Below, in pieces: positions 10,953 through 18,854 of a stretch of 20,222 bases of DNA. Under the pieces are notes generated by a model. That model saw only the letters and a list, made by a program, of their open reading frames with translations, was not told the origin of the DNA and ran no database searches. Origin of the DNA: Botryllus schlosseri (Eukaryota; Chordata; Ascidiacea; Stolidobranchia; Styelidae); NCBI GenBank assembly GCA_000444245.1, contig ATSW01006592.1:1-20222 (forward strand). The letters are read 5' to 3'. The first letter of the stretch is position 1. Each line of letters opens with the position of its first letter. The position numbers and the translations under genes are program-made.

Positions 10953-11615
10953 CTCATAATACATAACAACGTCCTATTCCCATGACATGCCCCTTAACCT
11001 TCGGGTCGCAAGTCGAATTTAGATTCAAGTTAAATCCTATCAAGTTTTCTGAGTAAATTTTAAATATGCAAATATTTTCAAGTTGTTTAAGCAAATTTCC
11101 GGGTGCATAAACTTGGTGTGGAGTAGACTGGGTCGCCGTGGCATTTTAGAACTACAAAGACAGTAAGATATAAATCCATGGATGATTGATAAAGTTGTTG
11201 CAAAGGAGTTTTTGAGCTTATATAGGAGAAATTTGTTACCAGACTTCGTCGGAATGGCTCAGAAAGGGTCATATATCTATATGTTTTTAGTGCCCAGGTA
11301 ACAAATTAACAAGTCACTTATGAAGATCTCGAGTCAAGGTGGGTGTCTGATTGAAAGACTACTTCAAGTCGTTTCGGCACCCTCCTATATTTTCATTATC
11401 GTTATCCTGTGGTGTGTTGATTTGATAAAAATTTAAATGAAATGACAATGATATCTCTAATCATCCAAACACTGAATGCCGTGAAGCCCACGTTTACACG
11501 TCAGGCCGAATCTCTCAGTGCGAACGATTAATCATTCCAACAACGTCAAAGGATACGAACAACGTACTGCAGGCATGCCTAGGTGAATAACGGTGTCACT
11601 TAGGAGACAGGTAAG

Positions 11616-11720
11616 CAATGTTCCCTTTAAGATGCGCGCTTGCTTGGCCGCGCACTGCTGAAAAAATCTGCGCGCACGGAAAAATCTGTGCCGCGCACAA
11701 AAAAGCCGAAGTGATGGTCA
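11616..11720 (+). mobile_element. Possible left end of another hAT-like repeat
   Basis: CAATGTTCCCTTTAAGATGC followed by GCGC-rich sequence (CGCGCACTGCTG, then GCGCGCACGG and CCGCGCAC) resembles a hAT terminus of the CAGTGTTCCCTCTAA type with a repetitive subterminal GCGCAC motif. I could not find a convincing matching right end or target duplication, so extent and family are uncertain. Confidence 0.35.
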
Positions 11721-11947
11721 GCAGTAATTATAGTCAAGTGAAGTCAACTTGGAAATCCAGGATCTATAACACGCTACAAATACAATCGTCAGATTATATA
11801 TTTTTATCCGACCAACACACACATAATCTGCAATGCGATACACAAGACACAATGCGATGTTATACCGAGGCCTATAATGCCCGATGGGCGATGGCACAGT
11901 CTTTTCGGTGTTAATTTTTATTGGGCGGTCCTTTTTAGACTCTAGCT

Positions 11948-12604
11948 CAGTGGTTCTCAACCGGGGGTTCATGGGCCTCTATGGGTCCGCGAAGCATTTT
12001 CAGGGGGTCCGCCAAACCTCTAAATTTACAAAATGGTTGATAACCTAATCCGTATTTCTTCAAATTAGGAAAATCACGAGGCAGTGTCGCTTCCTGTTAA
12101 AATTCCAGGACTCATCATGCCGTCTGAGATGAAATATCATACTGTGCAAACTCATTTTACTTGCTTGCCAATAGCCTATTACTAATTCAAACATATTGCA
12201 GTTTAGAGATGTTTTGCTCGGGATTGACGAAAAATAAAAAGTTGGAGTAGTACTGTAGTAGAGTCAATCACGATGACTTCGAAATGTTTTCAGAAATCCA
12301 TATAGCCTATTCTTCTGTGATATAGGCTACACAACCACTATTGCCTAATAAATTCAAGATGAGCTGCTAGATAAACATGACCAGGCTGGACGTTATGTTC
12401 ATTAATAAATCTGTTTCTCAGTTTTGGTGCTATCATACCCAAATGCGTCGTTGGAAGCGTTACGCGTTGCATAAGACAGACTCCTACAGAAAGGGTACTC
12501 ATACTGAAAGGGTACAGGCACTGCTACTGAAAGGTGAGGGGTCCGCCGGTTCCTTGACGGTCCAAAAGGTGTGTCCACGAAGACAAAAAGGTTGAGAACC
12601 ACTG
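11948..12604. mobile_element. 657-bp non-autonomous hAT element
   Basis: The terminal inverted repeat CAGTGGTTCTCAACC is perfect over 15 bases at both ends. An exact 8-bp target duplication, CTCTAGCT, lies at 11940-11947 and 12605-12612. Subterminal GGGTCCGC motifs occur at both sides. The interior has no transposase that I can recognise; short open frames such as 12377-12595 show no convincing hAT domain. It is a deletion derivative mobilised in trans by an absent hAT transposase, of the same end-family as the element at 18855-20192. The intact duplication suggests a fairly recent insertion. Confidence 0.9.
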
Positions 12605-12863
12605 CTCTAGCTCTTCTTCTTTTTTCTTTGTCGTTTTTATAGGCTTTTTCGTCGCTGGCGATTGGGGAAAGGAGCCCAGATTAACCTCCGACGGCGGGAC
12701 TTGTACCAGGGATAACACTATTATCCGAATCGAAATGCACTAACATGTAAATTTGCGTCACGACAAATTTCTTAATTGGAATATTGAAGGCTATGAATTT
12801 CTAAGATATTTTTCAATCGTGTAAGTGGTATCCCGTATTTGCACCATCGTCACGAGCATCGAC

Positions 12864-12914
12864 ATCAAATTATAGATAACTAACCTACGGTAGGTTAGTT
12901 ATCTATAATCAAAT
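12864..12914. mobile_element. 37-bp perfect palindrome with 7-bp target duplication (copy 1)
   Basis: The arm TATAGATAACTAACCTAC (12871-12888) is followed by a single G and then by its exact reverse complement (12890-12907). ATCAAAT flanks it on both sides (12864-12870 and 12908-12914). A second copy with a different flanking duplication is at 18679-18714. Seen directly: the palindrome and the direct repeats. Inferred: insertion of a minimal element made only of two terminal inverted repeats. Confidence 0.75.
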
Positions 12915-13545
12915 GCAGCCCTATGCTGTGAAATGTCGTCATATATTGAGAGCATAGGCCCATCGATGGAAGGGTAATGCGCTTCTGGAAGAATATGAGA
13001 CGTCCCATATTGTAGTGTGAAATTGAAAGATTTTAATCGTCCCATCATGGTCACATGATCATTATCTCGAAAATGGTAATGACATGACTGTATGCATAAA
13101 TTTATCACATGAGCCCCGTCACGGTGTCATAAATTTGTGACGTAATATGGAAAATAAATACAGCCGAACTATATCAAGATTCAAGTGTTGGGTCGGGCGC
13201 AGGCACATTTGACTGATGGTCGGTGACTGATGATTCCTGGAGCGCCGTAACTTCTGACTGATAAATCTATTTAAATTGCATTGTGAAACTTATCCTTTTG
13301 AATTTTGATGTTCAGGCTTCAGCATTTCAGTTTCAGTACGGTATTGCACGACAATGAAAAGGTATATATAGTTACAGAAATTTGCCTGTGAAGTACACAA
13401 AGAGAACTGTTCAGTCCTGCTGTGCATGAGTACGTCGCTCATCCAAATGAGTGAAACTATATGATTTTCAATACTTGATAATATATGTGTTGTTCTGGTA
13501 CAGATTTGTAAGGTAGTTTGTTAATCATACCAGTACTATATAACC

Positions 13546-15807
13546 ATGGAATGGTTATTTGGGAAAAAGAAAACTCCGGAGCAAATGCTCCGAGAAAACC
13601 AGAGGCTACTTAATCGGGCAATGAGGGAATTAGATAGAGAGAAGACCAAGATGGAAGGTCAAGAAAAGAAAGTGATAGCCGACATAAGAAAGATGGCAAA
13701 ACAAGGACAAATGGTACTGTAGTATTTTTCAATTTTAAACCATTGCTACATGTATTTTACAATATCTATTGACATAGGATGCCGTCAAGATAATGGCCAA
13801 AGACCTTGTGCGAACAAAGCGCTATATTAAAAAATTCATGCTGATGAAGGCGAATATTCAAGCGATTTCATTGAAATTAACAACATTAAAAAGCCAAAAC
13901 GCAATGGCCAATGCCATGAAAGGAGTCACGAAGGTAAGTCGAACTGTAATCAATGAACTTCTTCCGTCAGTCATTAATATTTTATAATGTTTTACAATTT
14001 TAGGCAATGGGACGTATGAACAAGCAAATGAAGTTGCCACAGATCCAGAAAATTATGCAGGAATTCGAAAAACAGAATGAAATAATGGGCATGAAGGAAG
14101 AAATGATGGAAGACGCGATCGATGATGCGATGGGAGATCCAGATGATGAAGAAGAAAGGTGAGAATGTTGCAGAATATAAACATAATTTTGGCACTTATC
14201 GACGAAGTAATTCTTATTTTTCTGAGTAAGCCGACTGAAGCAGGTTTCGGAAATCACTACTTTTACTTGTGATTAAGTAGAAATTTATGACATTTCTTTC
14301 ACTCAAGAACCAAGACTGAGTACTTTGATTCTGCAATTGATACTTGAACCTCAGCCAATCTAACGCTGAATAAGCTAAATCTACTCATACCTTTGAATAT
14401 GTCTGGGATCAACCGCCGAAAACTGAGCTCATACGTTCAAAATTGTATTTAACTGCAAATTGTAAGCTCTCCTCTTTTGTGTAAAGTAGTCTTGTGGCAG
14501 AATACGCCACGAATCACACCATGGGTATTGAAAGTTCACCTTTTTCTAGTGAGTACAGGAAATCCTGTGTCAGATGAGACGAATTTTAAATAAAGTCGTT
14601 GGTTATACCAGTGGGATAAGTTGACTTTCACATATCAAACTACTTCCAGATTACCACCATATATCAAACTACTTCTAGATTACCAGTTACCAATGCTAAT
14701 TATTACGGTAGGCTACTTATTGTGCAGAATTTGACAGCGTAATAATGTTGTTGAAAGAGATTCTTTTTCGCCTGCACCATCGAGATGCGACACGACCTAG
14801 TCTGCACCCTCGTTTTTTTTTTCTACCCCATGCTATCCGTGGGTGCTGAGTGCCTAGCAAGATAGCTGCGGGTACCAGTTTTCGAGTCTTTGGTCTGACC
14901 CGGTCGGGAATCGAACTTACAACCTGCCGATCGATAAGCCGGACGCATCACCATTAGTATATCTCGCTCGGTTGGCAGGTTTTGTTGTAGATTCCTTTAT
15001 TCTGCCAATAAATTGTTCTGAGCTTGTGTAATTTTAACCAGTCGAATCTCCTGTTCTGTGCGTTCCTCCATGAGTTCTGTTATATCGAAGGCTAATTCTA
15101 GCTTTTGGTGTGCAAGATTGTACCACTACTGGACCCTTTAGATCAGCGGTTCTCAAACTTTTATGATAGTGAATAATTTTGCAACCCCCTTATCGTCATA
15201 CCACAAAATGCAACCAGAATGCTAGCAATCCCAATGGCTAGTTTGATGGCATGGACGGTTATGTCTGTTGATGAGAGGATTCTAAAATATGAAATTCGGA
15301 CTATACACAAGGCAATAAGGTAAATCGCGCCTGTCGCAGAAAAAATCTGTTGACCACAGCCCCTTCAGATGCTTTCACACCCCCAGTTTGAGAACCGCTG
15401 CTTTAGATAATTGCTTTTTAGGTGGATCCTAGGGCGGGATTTTTTGGCCTCGACTAAATATCCAATGAATTTGAGTGTTTTGAGACAAAATCCTGATTGT
15501 CCTATCTAATCTGCAGAATGGTGTTTTTGATTCACCTGACATTCAGCTTTTGAGGGTTGGATAACTCGCTAATTTGACCACTTGTACGTATTTCAGTGAC
15601 GCTGTTGTGGCGCAAGTGTTAGACGAACTTGGACTTCAATTGACGGATGAACTAACAGGGCTTCCGTCGGAGGACGGATCCCTTGTCACGGCAAAAGCAG
15701 AGAAAAGTAAGCCAGCCCCTGTTGCCGCCGGCGCTACTGGTGGTGGAGGTGCAGACGACGTTGACGCCGACCTCGAAGCTCGATTAAACAATTTGAAACG
15801 AGATTAG
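13546..15807 (+). CDS. CHMP2A: Charged multivesicular body protein 2a (ESCRT-III subunit)
   Basis: Four exons, 13546-13713, 13778-13933, 14004-14158 and 15597-15807, all with GT-AG borders and closing phases, encode 229 residues (human CHMP2A has 222). ESCRT-III polymerises on endosomal, plasma and nuclear membranes and drives scission away from the cytosol; CHMP2A helps cap and recruit VPS4. The start MEWLFGKKKTPEQMLRENQR matches the family's N-terminal basic helix, followed by NRAMRELDRE, IADIRKMAKQGQMDAVKIMA, VTKAMGRMNKQMKLPQIQKI and the acidic AIDDAMGDPDDEEESDAV. The C-terminus DLEARLNNLKRD is a VPS4-binding MIM1 motif (L..RL..LK). The Gly/Ala/Pro-rich linker before it (about residues 195-212) differs from vertebrates. 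The third intron (1438 bp) carries a SINE and a hAT MITE; the first two introns are about 65-70 bp. Confidence 0.98.
14632..14685. repeat. 25-bp direct duplication in CHMP2A intron 3
   Basis: The segment at 14632-14656 recurs at 14661-14685 with one substitution (ATATCAAACTACTTC, then CAG or TAG, then ATTACCA). The period is 29 bases. It is a small tandem duplication of recent origin. Confidence 0.8.
14772..14975 (-). repeat. tRNA-derived SINE copy 2 (reverse orientation)
   Basis: Read on the minus strand, a tRNA-like head (ATGGTGATGCGTCCGGC) is followed by the B box GTTCGATTCC (plus positions 14907-14916) and CCGACCGGGTCAGAC. The body then runs CACTCAGCA and GATAGCATGGGGTAG, an A-rich stretch, GAGGGTGCAGAC and TAGGTCGTGTCGCATC. 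The order of motifs equals that of the copy at 10330-10524. It lies in CHMP2A intron 3. The boundaries are approximate. Confidence 0.7.
15144..15400. mobile_element. 257-bp hAT MITE in CHMP2A intron 3
   Basis: The left end is CAGCGGTTCTCAAACTTTTA; the right end, reverse-complemented, is CAGCGGTTCTCAAACTGGGG. The inverted repeat is therefore 16 perfect bases. An exact 8-bp target duplication, CTTTAGAT, lies at 15136-15143 and 15401-15408. There is no coding capacity. The ends differ from the elements at 11948 and 18855 (CAGTGG), so this is a related but separate hAT subfamily, similar in its ends to SPIN-type elements. Confidence 0.9.
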
Positions 15808-16013
15808 GGCAATGCAGAACGCACGAATTTGGAACTGACGGTACCAGAAGCCCTATTCTTCATCACGTCTTCCGGTGGCAGTGCATTACTCGGATTGCGG
15901 CTGGTAAACAGAAAATCCAACTCGATGATTGTAGGGCAACAAATTGTTGTCCGGCGCGACTATACTGCTACTCATGTCGTGGAGTTATATCTATTTCAAT
16001 GCACTTGTTTGTG

Positions 16014-16019
16014 AATAAA
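16014..16019 (+). promoter_or_regulatory. Candidate polyadenylation signal for CHMP2A
   Basis: AATAAA lies about 207 bases after the CHMP2A stop codon and is followed at once by further AATAAA-like words (AAATAAATAAT). It is the best 3'-end signal between CHMP2A and the convergent TRMO gene. Confidence 0.7.
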
Positions 16020-16244
16020 AATAAATAATATTTCCCTTAAGATTCGACATGGCTCGATGCGCTGTGAATATGCAGAATGTTCACTCAAAGGAAGGCGGTC
16101 TATTTTTGTCTGCACCTTCAATTTGCTCGCGGTGGCACCTCGCGAGGTTAGCGAGTCAGCACACGTGTAGCAGGGACACTCTCAGTGATCGTCTTCAGTA
16201 TGACTGGGCCAGCGTTTGAGTCCATGACCTAAAGTTGAATGATG

Positions 16245-17156
16245 TCATGAGGCGTCTTGTGAGAGGAATTCTACGGTGCTGAGCGGTTTGATTCTCAATA
16301 CTTCAGCAACCGTCGGCTTTGAGGTGTAATCGAACCAGGCTGTGATGTGGTAGTCATCAAAAACGAAGTAGTAAAGTCTGTAAAACAGTCACAGGTTAGA
16401 CAGGGCAAGCTCGAATGCACACTCGCGAACTTACCTATCGGAACACTTTTTTCTGCGATATACAGACCGGGGATCGGCTTTCAAAACGTCCACAATCGCT
16501 CGCCGCATTGACTGGCTGTCTGTGATCAATTGAGCGGATTGCACAGATATTCCTTTCTGCACATTTTCAAGGTCGGCCTCTGCTCGTCGGGTAAATCCAA
16601 CATTCAATTCTGGCAAAAGCTGCTCGTCCCAGAGAGATGAATCAATTGCCTGTGTGGTATTTCTCTCCAAGCTAGTGACAGTTAAACCACTAGTATCATT
16701 AGGCGTCTGTTCGTCGTGGGCAGAATTTTGTGGATTGTCATATTTAGGAATATACGGCTTGATATCGATGATCGGTGTTCCATCGACTACATCAATTCCA
16801 GACACCGTTACAGATGCGCCTTCGATGCTCTCGATTTTTGCTAACGTGAGTCCGATCGGATTTGGACGATGAGGGGACCTGGTAGCAAAAACTCCTAATT
16901 TTGCACCGTCCAGCCTGGGAGGCTTTACTTTCGCCTTCACGCCTTTATTAGCATTCAAATGAAATGCAAACAGCAGCCACACATAGGAATATTCCTTCAA
17001 TCCCTCCAAGCTATGCTCAGGATTTGTGAATATTGACTTGCTGATCGTCAAAACGCCCTTCGAACTTGCGGATATCGTGCCCTGTCTGGGGGTACCATTT
17101 TTAGTTTTGAAGCACGTGCGCATCTCACCGATAGTTGACCAAGACAAGCGATCCAT
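16245..17156 (-). CDS. TRMO: tRNA (adenine(37)-N6)-methyltransferase TRMO
   Basis: Two exons on the minus strand: 17156-16435, then 16377-16245 after a 57-bp intron (AG|GTAAGT and TTTTACAG). Together they give 284 residues. TRMO uses S-adenosylmethionine to methylate t6A37 to m6t6A in threonine tRNA. The TsaA/UPF0066 beta-barrel domain spans about residues 7-140, with the signatures LGVFATRSPHRPNPIGLT (87-104) and DVVDGTPIIDIKPYIPKYD (122-140). The C-terminal domain contains ADPRSVYRRK (227-236) and, in exon 2, LYYFVFDDYHITAWFDY and AEVLRI, also seen in animal TRMO. It is shorter than human TRMO (441 residues), mainly through a shorter N-terminus and middle linker. The ATG at 17156 immediately precedes the domain; the frame stays open further upstream for some codons, so an earlier start cannot be excluded. 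It is convergent with CHMP2A. Confidence 0.95.
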
Positions 17157-17225
17157 ATTTTGAAATATTCTGTTTCTGAGATTTATGTTCGTTACATATC
17201 CCTAGAACGGGAAAAGTAAAAAGAG
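17157..17225 (-). promoter_or_regulatory. Strong 3' splice site upstream of TRMO start codon
   Basis: On the minus strand a long pyrimidine tract (TTTTTCTCTTTTTACTTTTC) leads to CGTTCTAG, with the AG at plus 17202-17203, about 45 bases before the TRMO ATG. This is a good 3' splice acceptor. Its donor is not apparent in the roughly 340 bases up to the ZMAT2 stop codon. It could serve a 5'UTR intron or be a spliced-leader trans-splice site. Confidence 0.5.
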
Positions 17226-17546
17226 AAAAATTCATCGTAATCAGATGCGGATAAGAAATATCGTATGCTTACAAAGTACTTTCTCAAACACTAAGGTTGA
17301 TCACCGACCCTTTACAGCGAGACTGAGACATCACAAGTACCCTACTAAAGCAGGATACAGGATAACGCAAATTCACACAAGTATGTGTCTGGTCCGGATT
17401 CAAATTTAAAAGGTGCACAAAAACCATTACCAATAACCGACCTATAGTGACACCAGAATATATTGACATGACAAGTGTCAAAAATTCAGGAGCCTCTTTC
17501 AGTAGGCATCAGACTACCAGGAGGATCACAAGAACGAAGGCGGTGG

Positions 17547-18430
17547 CTATCGTTTTTTTGACCCACCGAATCCTCCGAATCCCATCATGGCGGCAACATC
17601 GGAGTCCTCCAAATCCGCATCAATGTCTTCGGCGGCCTTCCTCTTCCGTTTCTTCTTCTCTTTTTTGTAGGCCTTCATTTTCTCTTCTTCCTCTTTCAGT
17701 TCCTGCATCCTCTGATCGAAATCGTACTGTTTCTTCTTTTCGTCCATTTTCTTTTTGTTTGCCTCGAAGCGTTGCTGTACTTGTGACAACGTGGACCGTT
17801 CCACCTTCATGGACATGCCCATGTTACGCTGGTGCTTCTTGCCATTAATGTGGTCGAGAAAGTTTATGGAGTCTTTGACAACACAATCGCATACGTTGCA
17901 GTAGTAGCCGCCGCAATCTGCAGCTGCTGTCGTTTTGCTGATGACGATTGACTTGTTCAGCCTGTGGAAAAATATCAAGTTAACAGCAGGGCTAGGAGAT
18001 CGCAGAAATTTCCAATCCTTATTCACGTAGGATTCCAAACCGTGATTAGGACTCTTAATAAAAACTATAAAATTATTATTTAATTGGAGGTCGGACTCCC
18101 CAGCCCCAACGGCATGAATCGCAACATATATTTGTGATATTATATGCATAAAATGTTAAGACAAAGACTAATGGTTAAAGTTTTGAATCATAGGAAAGTG
18201 GATACAGTAGGAATGTGTATAGTGTTGAGAAAAACGTGGAATTATACATACTTGGAATCCAAATCGACTTTGTAATCCCTAGCTTTCAGCATTTCCCGTT
18301 CTACGGGCACCTGCTTGTCGTCGGCATCGTTTGCTTTTTCAGCACGGAGTCGTTCCAATGCCAGCTTCTCATATTCTTCTCTGTCCCATTTCTTTCGATG
18401 ATCAACATGACTACTTGGCGGCGCAGCCAT
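17547..18430 (-). CDS. ZMAT2: Zinc finger matrin-type protein 2 (spliceosomal SNU23)
   Basis: Two exons on the minus strand, 18430-18252 and 17961-17547, with a 290-bp intron (AA|GTATGT, and CCACAG before GCTG) encode 197 residues (human ZMAT2 has 199). ZMAT2/Snu23 is a B-complex spliceosome protein acting in the nucleus during activation. Visible parts are [13 protein letters not shown] (12-24), [10 protein letters not shown] (51-60), and a matrin-type C2H2 zinc finger with C81, C84, H97 and H103 (C-x2-C-x12-H-x5-H) within [21 protein letters not shown] highly charged coiled-coil region rich in Lys and Glu follows, with a basic run [10 protein letters not shown] and a Gly-rich end [13 protein letters not shown]. 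Every element lies in the same order as in the human protein. TRMO follows on the same strand 390 bases downstream. Confidence 0.98.
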
Positions 18431-18466
18431 AATTGATATGTATTTTTAAACTTGTTTGTGGCAGGG

Positions 18467-18491
18467 TCACGTAACAACAAAATTGCCGTCA
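18467..18491 (-). promoter_or_regulatory. CRE/ATF-like sites upstream of ZMAT2
   Basis: On the minus strand TGACG (plus 18487-18491) and TTACGTGA (plus 18467-18474) lie about 37-61 bases upstream of the ZMAT2 ATG. Such motifs are common in proximal promoters of housekeeping genes. No TATA box placement can be argued with confidence. Confidence 0.25.
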
Positions 18492-18671
18492 CGCAAGTTT
18501 TACACTTGAGTCCCACAAGATCTACTACAGTTGAGAGTACGGGTATCAGCAGTAGAAAGAGAAAGCATCAACTGGGCAAAAATAGAAAACACACACGACT
18601 ATAGCATCTAGTTAACTCTGTCTATTTACTATCTCGCTACGCTGTATCAACGTCAATAATCTAAATCCACT

Positions 18672-18721
18672 CTTTGACTATAGATAACTAACCTACGTAG
18701 GTTAGTTATCTATACTTTGAC
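18672..18721. mobile_element. 36-bp perfect palindrome with 7-bp target duplication (copy 2)
   Basis: The same 18-base arm as in copy 1, TATAGATAACTAACCTAC (18679-18696), is directly followed by its exact reverse complement (18697-18714) without the central G of copy 1. CTTTGAC flanks it on both sides (18672-18678 and 18715-18721). The flanking duplication differs from that of copy 1, arguing for independent insertion rather than segmental duplication. Confidence 0.75.
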
Positions 18722-18854
18722 TGGACCTGGATTCCTGACAGCGGCAATTCCGGATCCGGTTATGACTGTTTTGGCATATTCGGATCACTGACCACAGTCG
18801 TCATATTATAGAGCTTGTACAATCTCTATAATCACATTATAGAGTACTCTATAT

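Larger units (their letters stand above)
9466..13545. other. Intergenic region between SULF and CHMP2A, rich in mobile-element remains
   Basis: No protein-coding gene is recognised in these 4.1 kb. In order it holds the SULF 3' untranslated region, a tRNA-derived SINE (about 10330-10524), a MITE (10533-10952), a possible hAT left end (11616 onward), a 657-bp hAT element (11948-12604), and a 37-bp palindrome with 7-bp target duplication (12871-12907). The rest is AT-rich sequence with only short chance open frames. The CHMP2A promoter must lie toward the right end. A CRE-like TGACGTAA is at 13138-13145, about 400 bases upstream of its ATG. Confidence 0.6.
18431..18854. other. Intergenic region upstream of ZMAT2
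   Basis: It contains the presumed ZMAT2 promoter, the 36-bp palindrome (18679-18714), and a cluster of small inverted repeats of ATTATAGAG/CTCTATAAT at about 18804-18853, including the perfect 16-base palindrome TATAGAGTACTCTATA at 18838-18853 next to the hAT insertion point. No coding sequence was recognised. Confidence 0.6.

Noticed and set aside
12377-12595. 72-codon open frame inside the 657-bp hAT element, considered as a transposase remnant
   Set aside because: No hAT catalytic or dimerisation motif could be seen.
11616-12720. A single large hAT element spanning 11616 to about 12720 with the 657-bp element nested inside
   Set aside because: The ends agree only weakly and the flanks (CAGGTAAG versus TTATCCGA) are not a duplication.
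13138-13145. TGACGTAA as a CREB/ATF site controlling CHMP2A
   Set aside because: An isolated 8-base match 400 bases upstream is too weak to annotate as a functional site.
15430-15460. TAGGGCGGGATTTTTT, similar to the end of the MITE at 10533
   Set aside because: Only about 15 bases of loose similarity, no partner end and no duplication.
17447-17848. 133-codon plus-strand open frame
   Set aside because: Antisense shadow of the ZMAT2 last exon.
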